NCBI GenBank assembly: GCA_021821885.1
Contig: JAKARO010000008.1
Location: 1 to 64,000 of the forward strand
DNA from: Pseudomonadota bacterium
GTDB lineage: Bacteria > Pseudomonadota > Gammaproteobacteria > Acidithiobacillales > Acidithiobacillaceae
Direction: 5' to 3'
DNA length: 64,000 nucleotides
The translations under genes and the position numbers were made by a program. Every line of letters starts with the position of its first letter. Positions within the stretch are counted from its first letter, which is position 1. Positions 41,625 through 50,346 of this stretch are shown piece after piece. Under the pieces are notes generated by a model. The model had not been told where the DNA came from. It saw nothing but the letters and a program-made list of their open reading frames with translations, and did no database searches.

Positions 41625-42746
41625 ATGGCCAAGCGGGATTATTACGAGATTTTGGAAGTCAGCCGTACGGTAGATGACGGGGAGCTGAAAAAGGCCTACC
41701 GCCGTCTGGCCATGCGCTATCACCCGGACCGGAATCCTGGGGATGCGGAAGCCGAGGAGCGGTTCAAGGAAATCAGCGAGGCGTACGAAGTCCTGTCCGA
41801 TCCCCAGAAACGGCAGGGGTACGACCGTTTTGGCCATGCCGGTGCCCAGGGGAGCGGAGGGGGAAATCAGGGCTTTGGTGGATTCGCCGGTGGTTTCGGA
41901 GACATTTTCAGCGACCTGTTTGAGCAGTTTGGACGGGGTTTCGGCGGCCAGGAGCCTGGCCGCGGCAGTGACCTGCGCTACCGTCTGGACCTGACCCTCG
42001 AAGAGGCGGCCGCCGGAAAGGCAGTGACCATAGAGATCCCCAGTTCGGCGATCTGTGAAGCCTGCCAGGGGACGGGCGCCACACCCGGAAGCCGGGTGGA
42101 GGACTGCACGACCTGCGGTGGCCATGGGCAGGTGCGGATGGTCCAGGGGATTTTTTCGGTAACGAGGCCATGCCCCCAGTGTGGTGGGACAGGGAAGATG
42201 GTGAAGGATCCCTGCCGGGAGTGCCGAGGACAGGGCCGGGTCCGGAAAAACCGCCAGCTGGAGGTCAAAATCCCTGCCGGCGTGGATACCGGTGACCGTA
42301 TCCGCCTCGATGGAGAAGGGGAGGCCGGGGAGCGGGGTGCTCCGGCTGGAGACCTGTACGTGGAAATCCAGGTCAGACCCCATTCCCTCTTCGAGCGGGA
42401 TGGGGACGACCTGCACTGTGCTGTCCCGGTCAGCTTTACGACCCTGGCCCTGGGAGGGGAGCTGGAAGTACCCACCCTTACCGGGCAGGCCAAAATCCAG
42501 ATTGCGGCCGGGACCCAGTCGGGATCTGTGTTCCGGCTGCGGGGCAAGGGGGTTAAGGGCGTACGGAGCCGGTCGGCTGGGGATCTCCACTGCCGCCTGC
42601 AGGTTGAGATTCCTGTCCACCTTTCCGACCACCAGAGGGAGATCCTGGAAGAATTTGCCAGTGAGCGGGGGGAGACCGTACAGCATCCGCAGCAGGAAAA
42701 CTGGTGGAACCGGGTCAGGGATTTTGTTGAGCGGTTGGGATCCTGA
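41625..42746 (+). CDS. dnaJ: Chaperone DnaJ (Hsp40)
   Basis: 373 residues. J-domain with the HPD tripeptide (MRYHPDRNPGD), a Gly/Phe-rich region (GGNQGFGGFAGGFGDIF), and four zinc-binding repeats CEACQGTG, CTTCGGHG, CPQCGGTG and CRECRGQG, followed by the substrate-binding domain. It stimulates DnaK ATP hydrolysis and delivers substrates. The ATG at 41625 is the conserved start. Confidence 0.96.
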   Translation: MAKRDYYEILEVSRTVDDGELKKAYRRLAMRYHPDRNPGDAEAEERFKEISEAYEVLSDPQKRQGYDRFGHAGAQGSGGGNQGFGGFAGGFGDIFSDLFEQFGRGFGGQEPGRGSDLRYRLDLTLEEAAAGKAVTIEIPSSAICEACQGTGATPGSRVEDCTTCGGHGQVRMVQGIFSVTRPCPQCGGTGKMVKDPCRECRGQGRVRKNRQLEVKIPAGVDTGDRIRLDGEGEAGERGAPAGDLYVEIQVRPHSLFERDGDDLHCAVPVSFTTLALGGELEVPTLTGQAKIQIAAGTQSGSVFRLRGKGVKGVRSRSAGDLHCRLQVEIPVHLSDHQREILEEFASERGETVQHPQQENWWNRVRDFVERLGS

Positions 42747-42748
42747 CC

Positions 42749-43585
42749 GTGGAACCACCAGTTGCCGTCGCGGTTGCCGCTGTAGCTGGACGGATGGGAA
42801 AGGCCCTGGTTTCTGCCATGGCGGAGCATCCGGAACTGCAGCTTGCTGCCGCTGTTGGCCGGGAGGGAGCAGAATATCTGGGCCAGGACGCCGGGATACT
42901 GGCGGGGGGGCTGGCCACGGGGGTTCGCATAGGCGGAAATCTGGAGGATGCCCTTGGCGGTGTCCAGGTGCTGGTCGAGTTCAGTCCTGCGGATGTGGCG
43001 CTCGCCCATGTCCGCCTGGCGGCAGAGGCCGGTGTGGCTACCGTTCTGGGCAGCACCGGATTTTCTTCCGGCCAGATGCAGGAACTGCAGCATCTGGGAC
43101 GGAAAATTCCCATGGTGGTGGCCCCCAACATGAGCGTGGGCGTGAATGTGCTTCTGGCGTTTCTGCCGGCCATCACGGCGGCCATGGGGCCGGGTTACGA
43201 CATTGAAATTTTGGAGGCCCATCACGGGCAGAAGCGGGATGCGCCTTCAGGAACGGCGCTGGCGCTGGGACGCGCAGCGGCTGCCGGAAGGGGGGCAGAG
43301 CTGGATGAGATAGCCTGTCTCGACCGCAACTCCATTCCGGGCCCACGGGAGAAGGGAAGCATCGGGTTTGCTACCCTCCGCGCAGCCGATGTGGTGGGAG
43401 AGCACAGTGTCTGGATCGCCGGGGCCGGGGAGCGCCTGGAACTGGTACACCGGGCGGGAAGCCGCAGGAATTTTGCCGAGGGCGCACTGCGTGCCGCAGG
43501 ATGGATCGCCGCCGGACGCCGGCCAGGTCTATACGATATGCAGGATGTGCTTGGCCTGCATTCCGCCCCTTCCCGAAAAGAATAG
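42749..43585 (+). CDS. dapB: 4-hydroxy-tetrahydrodipicolinate reductase
   Basis: 278 residues. It makes tetrahydrodipicolinate for lysine and diaminopimelate synthesis using NAD(P)H. The catalytic block EAHHGQKRDAPSGTAL and GEHSVWIAGAGERLEL are diagnostic. The N-terminal dinucleotide loop reads AAVAGRMG, where the family has G-x-x-G-R-M-G, so the first glycine is Ala. The GTG start lies two bases after the dnaJ stop, tying it to the heat-shock operon. Confidence 0.93.
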   Translation: MEPPVAVAVAAVAGRMGKALVSAMAEHPELQLAAAVGREGAEYLGQDAGILAGGLATGVRIGGNLEDALGGVQVLVEFSPADVALAHVRLAAEAGVATVLGSTGFSSGQMQELQHLGRKIPMVVAPNMSVGVNVLLAFLPAITAAMGPGYDIEILEAHHGQKRDAPSGTALALGRAAAAGRGAELDEIACLDRNSIPGPREKGSIGFATLRAADVVGEHSVWIAGAGERLELVHRAGSRRNFAEGALRAAGWIAAGRRPGLYDMQDVLGLHSAPSRKE

Positions 43586-43612
43586 GTTAACGCTGCTCAG
43601 GAGAAGACATCT

Positions 43613-43918
43613 ATGAAATATGTGGTTGCCAACCGGGTGCCGGTAAAGCCGGCGTGGCGGGAAGCGTTTGAGGAACGGTTCCGCCAGCGTGCCGGAGAAG
43701 TGGAAAAACAGCCCGGCTTCGTGCGCATGGAGGTGCTGCGTCCGACGGAAGAGAATGGTTTCTATGTGGTTCTGACCCACTGGAAGGACCAGGCCGCTTT
43801 TGAGCAGTGGGTCGCAAGTGACGATTTTCGGACGGCCCACCAGAACCCCCTGCCCAGGGAGGCCTTTGGCGAAGGTGGAAGTCTTGAGCGCCATGAGGTC
43901 ATTATTGCCGCAGGGTGA
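43613..43918 (+). CDS. Antibiotic-biosynthesis-monooxygenase-like (ABM) protein
   Basis: 101 residues of the dimeric ferredoxin-like ABM fold (KYVVANRVPVKPAWREAFEE, QPGFVRMEVLRP, FYVVLTHWKDQAAFEQWVAS). Relatives include HmoA/IsdG-type haem-degrading enzymes and small monooxygenases; the Asn/Arg positions near the start (NRV) and the central Trp (HWKD) fit the haem-oxygenase-like branch, but the function is unproven. It sits between dapB and mrp in the same direction. Confidence 0.75.
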   Translation: MKYVVANRVPVKPAWREAFEERFRQRAGEVEKQPGFVRMEVLRPTEENGFYVVLTHWKDQAAFEQWVASDDFRTAHQNPLPREAFGEGGSLERHEVIIAAG

Positions 43919-43965
43919 GGCCGTACCGGTCCGGCCGGCGGCGGGTGAGAAAGGAGTATCTCCAT

Positions 43966-45045
43966 ATGAGTGAACTGAGCAGGGAGCTGGTGGAGCAGGT
44001 GCTGCAGAAGATCCAGGATCCCTACCTGGGAAAGGATCTTGCCAGTGCCGGGGTGCTGAAATCGGTTCAGGGGGGGCGGGTGGAAATTGAGCTTCCCTAT
44101 CCGTCTGCTGGCGTGGCGCCGCAGCTGTCCCGGGATATTGCGGAAGCCGTAGGGAAGATTGCGGGCAAGCATCCACCTGAAATACAGGTTGGCCACCACA
44201 TCCAGACACACCAGGCACAGCGCGGGGTCAAGCTTCTGGAGGGAATCCGGAATGTTGTTGCCGTTGCCTCCGGCAAGGGCGGGGTGGGAAAGTCGACGAC
44301 GTCCGTCAACCTCGCGCTCGCACTGTCCCGTGAAGGGGCCAGGGTGGGGATTCTGGATGCCGATATCTATGGGCCAAGCCAGCCACGGATGCTCGGCATT
44401 ACCGGAAAGCCGACCAGCAAGGATGGCAAGAAAATGGAGCCGATGGAGGGCCACGGGATCCGGGCCATGTCCATCGGGTTCCTCGTGGATGAGGAAACGC
44501 CCATGGTCTGGCGTGGCCCCATGGTCATGCAGGCGCTGGAGCAGCTGCTATCGGATACCCGGTGGGGAGAGCTGGACTATCTGGTCATCGACCTGCCACC
44601 GGGTACCGGGGATACCCAGCTGACCCTCGCACAGAAAGTGCCGGTGTCGGGTGCGGTTATCGTCACGACTCCCCAGGACATTGCCCTGCTGGATGCCCGC
44701 AAGGGGCTCAAGATGTTTGAAAAGGTGGGCGTGCCGATCCTGGGCATCATTGAAAACATGAGTTTTTATATTTGCCCGAAATGTGGCAATGAGGACGATA
44801 TTTTCGGTCACGGCGGCGGGGCCATGATGGCCGAGCAGTATGGGGTTGAATTCCTGGGCGCGGTGCCGCTGGACCGCCGGATCCGGGATGAGGCGGACAG
44901 CGGTGCGCCCACCGTGGTGGCCGAACCCGATTCGCAGCTTGCCAGGATCTACAGGGAGCTTGCGCGGCATGTAGCTGGGCGGATTGCCCTGCAGGCGGTG
45001 GACCACACACACCGTTTTCCAAAGATTGTGGTTCAGAACCGCTAG
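43966..45045 (+). CDS. mrp: Mrp/ApbC iron-sulfur cluster carrier ATPase
   Basis: 359 residues. N-terminal MIP18-like domain ([20 protein letters not shown]), deviant Walker [10 protein letters not shown] (near 104), [15 protein letters not shown], and a CPKC motif (YICPKCG near 268) for cluster binding. It transfers [4Fe-4S] clusters to target proteins. The start at 43966 is supported by GGAG eleven bases upstream; a longer frame from 43915 is unlikely. It precedes dcd by 19 bases, a common gammaproteobacterial pairing. Confidence 0.95.
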   Translation: MSELSRELVEQVLQKIQDPYLGKDLASAGVLKSVQGGRVEIELPYPSAGVAPQLSRDIAEAVGKIAGKHPPEIQVGHHIQTHQAQRGVKLLEGIRNVVAVASGKGGVGKSTTSVNLALALSREGARVGILDADIYGPSQPRMLGITGKPTSKDGKKMEPMEGHGIRAMSIGFLVDEETPMVWRGPMVMQALEQLLSDTRWGELDYLVIDLPPGTGDTQLTLAQKVPVSGAVIVTTPQDIALLDARKGLKMFEKVGVPILGIIENMSFYICPKCGNEDDIFGHGGGAMMAEQYGVEFLGAVPLDRRIRDEADSGAPTVVAEPDSQLARIYRELARHVAGRIALQAVDHTHRFPKIVVQNR

Positions 45046-45064
45046 TGCGCGAGGGAGGCGCCTG

Positions 45065-45631
45065 ATGCCCATCAAATCCGACCGGTGGATCCGCACAATG
45101 GCGGAAAACGAGGGGATGATCGAGCCGTTTTCACCCCAGCAGATCCGCCATGTGGAAGGGCGGCCGATTATTTCGTATGGACTGTCGTCCTATGGGTACG
45201 ATATTCGCTGTGCTGGCGAATTCAAGGTATTTACCAACGTGCGCAGCGCTATCGTGGATCCCAAGAACTTCAGCGAGGATTCTTTCGTGGATTTCAGCGG
45301 GGATACATGCATTATCCCGCCAAATTCCTTTGCGCTGGCGCGAACCGTAGAGTATTTCCGTATTCCCCGCAGTGTCCTGACGGTCTGTCTCGGAAAGTCC
45401 ACCTATGCCCGCTGCGGCATTATTGTGAACGTAACACCCTTTGAGCCCGAATGGGAAGGTTATGTAACGCTGGAGTTTTCCAATACCACACCGCTACCGG
45501 CCAAAATCTACGCAAACGAAGGGGTTGCGCAGGTCCTCTTCCTGGAATCGGACGAAGTCTGCGAGGTGTCCTATGCCGACCGTGGGGGAAAGTATCAAGG
45601 CCAGCATGGCGTGACGCTCCCCCGGACCTGA
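45065..45631 (+). CDS. dcd: dCTP deaminase
   Basis: 188 residues, full length. It converts dCTP to dUTP, the precursor of thymidylate. Characteristic blocks are [39 protein letters not shown] (catalytic Glu in FEPEWEG) and [13 protein letters not shown]. Dut, which uses its product, is convergent 170 bases away. GGAGG lies seven bases before the ATG. Confidence 0.96.
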   Translation: MPIKSDRWIRTMAENEGMIEPFSPQQIRHVEGRPIISYGLSSYGYDIRCAGEFKVFTNVRSAIVDPKNFSEDSFVDFSGDTCIIPPNSFALARTVEYFRIPRSVLTVCLGKSTYARCGIIVNVTPFEPEWEGYVTLEFSNTTPLPAKIYANEGVAQVLFLESDEVCEVSYADRGGKYQGQHGVTLPRT

Positions 45632-45800
45632 CGGGGTGCCCCCGGCCAGCAGGGGAGGCATGACCGTCTACCAACTGGCTGGCGAAGCAGGCGATGGCCA
45701 CGGGCCGGCTGGTAATGACCGCGCGAAGAATGGCAAAACCGGAATTCCGTAGAATCTCTCCAAAAGGATCCGGCGGCTTCTGCAGCACTGGCCAGCCCTT

Positions 45801-46253
45801 TCAGTGCTGGCCAGTGCTTCCGAATCCCCCTTCTCCCCTGTGGCTGGGGGCAAAGCTCTCGACCATCTCCAGACGCGGGCGCAGTACCGGCACGAGAACC
45901 ATCTGCGCTATCCGCTCTCCAACAGCAATTTCCATGGATTCGTGGCTCCGGTTCCAGCAGGAAATTTTTACGGTCCCCTGATAGTCGGCATCAATCAGTC
46001 CGACCAGATTTCCGAGGACAAGCCCCCGGTGCCCCAGACCGGACCGGGGCAGCAGAAGCGCTGCAACACCCGTATTGCCAATGTGCATGGCAAATCCGGC
46101 TGAAATTAGCGCTGTTCCGCCTGGAGCCAGATGCAGGGGGGTCTCAAGACAGGCCCGGAGATCCATGCCTGCTGCGCCATCGCTGGCAAAATGGGGGAGG
46201 GGCCATTCGGCGCCAAGCCTGGGATCCAGGATGCGGATTTGCAGCGTTTCCAT
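45801..46253 (-). CDS. dut: Deoxyuridine 5'-triphosphate nucleotidohydrolase
   Basis: 150 residues. It hydrolyses dUTP to dUMP and pyrophosphate. The five trimeric dUTPase motifs are in order: [48 protein letters not shown] and the glycine-rich arm [10 protein letters not shown] at the C-terminus. It starts two bases after the coaBC stop, in the same direction. Confidence 0.96.
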   Translation of the reverse strand: METLQIRILDPRLGAEWPLPHFASDGAAGMDLRACLETPLHLAPGGTALISAGFAMHIGNTGVAALLLPRSGLGHRGLVLGNLVGLIDADYQGTVKISCWNRSHESMEIAVGERIAQMVLVPVLRPRLEMVESFAPSHRGEGGFGSTGQH

Positions 46254-46255
46254 GG

Positions 46256-47458
46256 TTACTCCCTGTTCAGCCATCCAGCCAGATGATGCATCATGGAGCG
46301 CGCAAGGTCGAGCTTTGGGGCTGGCCCCAGAGGCAGCCGCTCCTCGCCAAAAAACAGGGTAAAGGCATTGTCGGTGCCGCCCATGGCCCCCATGCGCAGG
46401 TCATTCACGGCCGCCAGGTCGGCACCCTTCCGGTACAGCTTTTCGGCCGCCCTCTGCTCCTCTCCATGGGTTTCGGCCGCAAAGGCGGCGATCCATCGGG
46501 GGCGGTTCCTGTGCGCGTGGAGCAAGGCCACAATGTCGGGGTTGGGTGCCAGGGAAAGGGTGCGAATGTGGTCTTTGGGCGTTTTCCGTTCGGATGCGGT
46601 TTCTGGCCGGTGGTCCGCCACGGCAGCATTGGCGATGAAAAGGTCCACAGGGGGAGACTGTTCGAGTCTCCCAATGCAGGCCTCCAGCATGTCCCTGGCT
46701 GAAACGGTGTCTACCCGCACTACTCCGGCCGGTGCAGGCAGGCAGGTAGGACCACTGACAAGTGTTACGTTGGCCCCCAGTTCCGCGGCGGACTGGGCCA
46801 GGGCATATCCCTGGCGGCCGCTGGCGCGGTTGCTGATGCCGCGTACGGGATCCCACGCCTCCCACGTCGGTCCTGCCGTTACCAGGACCTCCCATCCCTG
46901 CCAGGGATGGGATCCGGCCGCCAGGCGCAGCTCTGCAACGATGTCCCCGGGGGCTATCATCCGGCCACTGCCTTCTTCTCCACAGGCGAGAGAACCGGCG
47001 GCGGGCCCGAGAATGTGGCACCCATCGGACTGGAGCCTGGCAAGATTGCGCCGGGTGGCCGGATGGTCCCACATGGCGCCGTTCATGGCAGGGGCCAGAT
47101 AGCGGGGAGCCCGGCTCGCCAGGGCAATTGTGCCGGTCAGGTCGTCTGCCAGGCCCTGCGCCAGGCGCGCCATGCCACTGGCGGAGACGGGTGCAAACAG
47201 GAGGATGTCCGCCCATCGCGCCAGCCGGATATGGTCCATGGCGGCTTCCTCGGAGGCCGCGAACAGGTCCTGGCGTACCGGTTCTCCACTGAGTGCCTGC
47301 AGGGCCAGCGGAGTAACGAACCGTGCCGCTGCCTCCCCCAGAACCACCCGCACAGTGGCCCCGGCGGCACGCAGGAGCCGGATGGTTTCCGGTATCTTGT
47401 ACGCGGCAATGCTGCCACCGACAAGAAGCAGGATTTTTTTCCCCTGGAGGGGGTCCAT
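46256..47458 (-). CDS. coaBC: Bifunctional phosphopantothenoylcysteine synthetase/decarboxylase
   Basis: 400 residues from the ATG at 47458. The decarboxylase half (CoaC) has the FMN site [14 protein letters not shown], the active-site His in [27 protein letters not shown], and the Cys loop [11 protein letters not shown]. The synthetase half (CoaB) begins near [20 protein letters not shown]. Together they make 4'-phosphopantetheine for coenzyme A. In-frame starts at 47485 and 47503 exist and none has a convincing ribosome-binding site. It is followed by dut after two bases, a conserved pair. Confidence 0.93.
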   Translation of the reverse strand: MDPLQGKKILLLVGGSIAAYKIPETIRLLRAAGATVRVVLGEAAARFVTPLALQALSGEPVRQDLFAASEEAAMDHIRLARWADILLFAPVSASGMARLAQGLADDLTGTIALASRAPRYLAPAMNGAMWDHPATRRNLARLQSDGCHILGPAAGSLACGEEGSGRMIAPGDIVAELRLAAGSHPWQGWEVLVTAGPTWEAWDPVRGISNRASGRQGYALAQSAAELGANVTLVSGPTCLPAPAGVVRVDTVSARDMLEACIGRLEQSPPVDLFIANAAVADHRPETASERKTPKDHIRTLSLAPNPDIVALLHAHRNRPRWIAAFAAETHGEEQRAAEKLYRKGADLAAVNDLRMGAMGGTDNAFTLFFGEERLPLGPAPKLDLARSMMHHLAGWLNRE

Positions 47459-47638
47459 GAAGGTCTGGTCTGTTGTGGCATGCATGGCTGTAAGGATACG
47501 CAAAAGAGGGCCCGTGTGGCTATCCGGGAGACAGTCCAGTCCGGCGGATAGAGCCCCGGGGGCACCGCGTTTTGCCGCGGGACGAGGAACGGGTTATAGT
47601 TTCAGGAGTGGGGCAGACAGATCCGGGGCCAGACCACC

Positions 47639-47992
47639 ATGGGCATTGATGCATCACTCACCATTATTGCCATTTCCTTCCTGTGCATACTGCTGGTCCT
47701 GGCAGTCATGGCTGCCGTGGTGATCCGCACCTTTCTGCGCCTGGAGCGGGTTCTGGCCCTTGTGGAACAGGATATTGCGCCGCTGGTGTTGGATGCCAGG
47801 GAGATCCTGCACGATGTGCAGAGGATGGTCCGGGCGGGGGGTGACCAGGTGGAACGGGTGGATGCCACCATCCGCTATCTCGACCGTGAACTGCGTGACA
47901 GTATGGACACACTGGTCCTGCCTGTCCGGGAAATCGGCCTGTGGTACCGGTCAGTTCGCGCCGGGTGGCGCTATTTTTTCCGGAGGCGATAA
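47639..47992 (+). CDS. DUF948-type membrane-anchored protein
   Basis: 117 residues: one N-terminal membrane helix (LTIIAISFLCILLVLAVMAAVV) followed by a coiled coil (LERVLALVEQDIAPLVLDAR, YLDRELRDSMDTLV) and a basic tail (WRYFFRRR). This is the layout of DUF948/YtxG-like general-stress proteins, which are often paired with YtxH proteins, as here. The role is unknown, probably envelope-associated. Confidence 0.7.
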   Translation: MGIDASLTIIAISFLCILLVLAVMAAVVIRTFLRLERVLALVEQDIAPLVLDAREILHDVQRMVRAGGDQVERVDATIRYLDRELRDSMDTLVLPVREIGLWYRSVRAGWRYFFRRR

Positions 47993-48033
47993 CAGATTCG
48001 GACGCCAGTACCGGCGGGCCGTGGAGGACGCTC

Positions 48034-48402
48034 ATGAGAAACAGTACGGCAGGTTTTATTATGGGATTGCTGGTCGGGGCGGTCGGTGGCCTGCTTCTTG
48101 CCCCTGCCAGCGGAGCCGAGACGCGCGAAGAACTCCGCCGCGGCATCCAGCGCGGCCGTGAGCAGCTGCGTGAACTGGAAATCGCCGCCGAGGAGCGCCT
48201 GGGTTTTCTCCTTGAGGAAATCCAGGAGAAAACCCAGAGTCTGATTTCGGCTGGCAGTGAAATCGTCGAATCCAGACGCCAGGACCTGCAGGAAGCCATT
48301 CAGGTGGCCAAGCGGGCCCTTGCCGAGGAGCGGGAAATCCTGATGCGTACCAGACAGGAGGTTTCCCGGCTACCGGCAGGGGAGGAGAAAAACGCCTCCT
48401 GA
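48034..48402 (+). CDS. YtxH-family protein
   Basis: 122 residues. The N-terminal glycine-rich membrane segment STAGFIMGLLVGAVGGLLLAP followed by TREELRRGIQRGREQLRELE is the YtxH signature; the rest is a long charged coiled coil. Function unknown, linked to general stress in Firmicutes. It follows the DUF948 protein by 41 bases and is likely co-transcribed. GGAGG precedes the ATG. Confidence 0.8.
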   Translation: MRNSTAGFIMGLLVGAVGGLLLAPASGAETREELRRGIQRGREQLRELEIAAEERLGFLLEEIQEKTQSLISAGSEIVESRRQDLQEAIQVAKRALAEEREILMRTRQEVSRLPAGEEKNAS

Positions 48403-48520
48403 AATCCGCGCCCCCCTGTCTTCCGTACACCTTTCTTTATGGTGTAATCAATCAATTCATGGCGCGGAAGCTGGGGACGACAGATTAACATAGGGGGCGC
48501 TTTCTTCTGAGGAGATCGAA

Positions 48521-48898
48521 ATGGCAGAAAAACTGTTGATGGTTATGGTGAACACCGATCCGGCTAACCCCCAGGAGCTGGGAGCACCCTTTTTCCAGGC
48601 GACCGTGGCGGCAGCCATGGATTTTGAGGTAGAGGTGGTGCTGACCGCCCGTGCCGGTGAACTGGCCAAAAAGGGCGTGGCGGAGAAGATGCATGTAACA
48701 CCTGGAAGTCCAAAGAGTGTCTATGATTTTATCAAGGATGCCCATGAGGCTGGTGTGAAATTCTCTGTGTGCACCCCTACCCTGGAACTCTGGGACTGCA
48801 CCAAGGATGACCTGATCCCCGAGGTGCAGGATGTGGTTGGCGGCGCCTATGTGATTGAACAGGCCATGGATGATGATGTGGTCACTTTTACCTACTGA
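48521..48898 (+). CDS. DsrE-family protein
   Basis: 125 residues of the DsrE/TusD fold (MVMVNTDPANPQELGAPFFQ, VLTARAGELAKKGVAEKMH). It keeps cysteines in FSVCTPTLELWDCTKDD, near where sulfur-carrying Cys residues lie in relatives. DsrE-like proteins bind or transfer sulfane sulfur in sulfur oxidisers, but many are uncharacterised. It is followed after 8 bases by a purine phosphoribosyltransferase and then an MTA-type phosphorylase. Confidence 0.8.
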   Translation: MAEKLLMVMVNTDPANPQELGAPFFQATVAAAMDFEVEVVLTARAGELAKKGVAEKMHVTPGSPKSVYDFIKDAHEAGVKFSVCTPTLELWDCTKDDLIPEVQDVVGGAYVIEQAMDDDVVTFTY

Positions 48899-48906
48899 CC
48901 GTCACG

Positions 48907-49452
48907 ATGAAGCCTAGCCATCTGGGACCCGCTGAGCAGCTCTTCAGCGCAGAGGCGGTGGAGGCGGCCATCCAGCGGATGGCCGTTGCCATTAATGCGG
49001 ACATGGAGCCGCTGGTCCCCCACCGGCCTGTCGTCGTGCTCTGTGTTCTCTCCGGAGCCATTGTCATGGTCGGAAAACTTCTGCCCCATCTCCATTTTCC
49101 TCTCCATCTGGACTGCGTCCAGGTTGGCCGGTATGGTTCTGCCACCAAAGGCGGAGACCTGCAGTGGCGTGTCCGTCCAAGGGAAAGTCTTTCTGGGGCA
49201 ACCGTCCTGCTGGTGGATGACATTCTTGATGAGGGCGTGACACTGGGCGCGCTGCAGCAGTTCTGCCGCGACGAAGGCGCGACTGCCGTCTATTCTGCGG
49301 TAATGGTGCGAAAAAACCGGCCACGGGTGGAAGATGTGCCTGTGGACTATGTCGGGCTGGAAGTCCCGGACCGCTTTGTCTTTGGTTATGGTCTGGATGC
49401 CCGCGAACTGGGCAGGAATGCCCCCGGAATTTTTGCTCTTATGGAGGGCTAG
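48907..49452 (+). CDS. hpt: Hypoxanthine/guanine phosphoribosyltransferase
   Basis: 181 residues. The PRPP-binding motif VLLVDDILDEGVTLGAL (near 101-117) is unmistakable, with the family-specific VLCVLSGAIVMVGKLLPHL and a C-terminal loop (VGLEVPDRFVFGYGLD). It salvages hypoxanthine or guanine to IMP or GMP. It precedes the methylthiopurine phosphorylase by 5 bases; hypoxanthine released from methylthioinosine could be its substrate. Confidence 0.92.
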   Translation: MKPSHLGPAEQLFSAEAVEAAIQRMAVAINADMEPLVPHRPVVVLCVLSGAIVMVGKLLPHLHFPLHLDCVQVGRYGSATKGGDLQWRVRPRESLSGATVLLVDDILDEGVTLGALQQFCRDEGATAVYSAVMVRKNRPRVEDVPVDYVGLEVPDRFVFGYGLDARELGRNAPGIFALMEG

Positions 49453-49457
49453 CGGGC

Positions 49458-50336
49458 ATGGGTATTGCCGGGATCATAGGTGGCAGCGGCCTGACGCGTC
49501 TTGAAAATCTGGAAATCCTGTACCAGCGGATTATCCGTACGCCGTTCGGAGAGGCTTCAGGACCCCTGACGTTCGGGCGGCTGGAAGGCCATGAAGTGGT
49601 TTTCCTCGCCAGACATGGCTATGGGCATACCATCCCTCCGCACAGGGTGAACTACCGCGCCAATATCTGGGCACTGCACCATGTAGGGGTCAGTCATGTG
49701 GTTGCAGTGGCAGCCGTAGGCGGCATTGGCGCCCGGATGCCCTCCGGAAGCCTCTGTGCCCCTGACCAGCTCATCGACTACACCCACGGCCGCCCCAGCA
49801 CTTTCTTTGAAGGAGGCGAAGAGCCGGTTGTCCATATCGATTTTACCGATCCCTACTGTCCGAATATCCGGAGCCGGCTTTTGCAGGCGGCAGGGCTGCA
49901 GGGCCTTGGAATGGTCGATGGAGGAACCTATGCGGCCACGCAGGGACCGCGGCTGGAAACGGCAGCCGAAGTCCGCCGCATTGAGCGGGATGGGGGAGAT
50001 GTTGTGGGCATGACCGGGGCTCCCGAGGCGGTTCTGGCACGGGAAATCGGGATGTGCTATGCCCCTCTTGCCCTCGTGGTCAACCCGGCAGCGGGAAAAT
50101 CTTGCGAACCCATTACCATGCAGGCCATTAATGACGTGATGCACGAAGGCATGGAGCGGGTACGCCAGGTACTCGCGTCGACAGTACCGCTCCTGGGCGA
50201 CTGCCCTCCCTGCGCGTGCGGTGCGGCAGTGGGTCCGGATGTGCTCCGGGCCCTCCGGTCTGGGCAGGAGCTGGCCTGGAAACGCCGTGCTCCTGCGAAG
50301 CAGGAGGCAGACTTGGCCGGGTCCGGTTCCTCCTAG
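49458..50336 (+). CDS. mtnP: S-methyl-5'-thioinosine/thioadenosine phosphorylase
   Basis: 292 residues, nucleoside phosphorylase superfamily. The phosphate loop GIIGGSGLTRL, then RHGYGHTIPPHRVNYRANIW, and MTGAPEAVLAREIGMCYAPL are conserved. HTIPPHRVNYRANI fits the methylthioinosine-preferring branch, which would release hypoxanthine for the upstream Hpt. The C-terminal 40 residues (CPPCACGAAVGPDVLRALRS onward) extend beyond typical family length. Substrate preference is inferred from neighbourhood and motif. Confidence 0.87.
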   Translation: MGIAGIIGGSGLTRLENLEILYQRIIRTPFGEASGPLTFGRLEGHEVVFLARHGYGHTIPPHRVNYRANIWALHHVGVSHVVAVAAVGGIGARMPSGSLCAPDQLIDYTHGRPSTFFEGGEEPVVHIDFTDPYCPNIRSRLLQAAGLQGLGMVDGGTYAATQGPRLETAAEVRRIERDGGDVVGMTGAPEAVLAREIGMCYAPLALVVNPAAGKSCEPITMQAINDVMHEGMERVRQVLASTVPLLGDCPPCACGAAVGPDVLRALRSGQELAWKRRAPAKQEADLAGSGSS

Positions 50337-50346
50337 CTCCTGGCTC

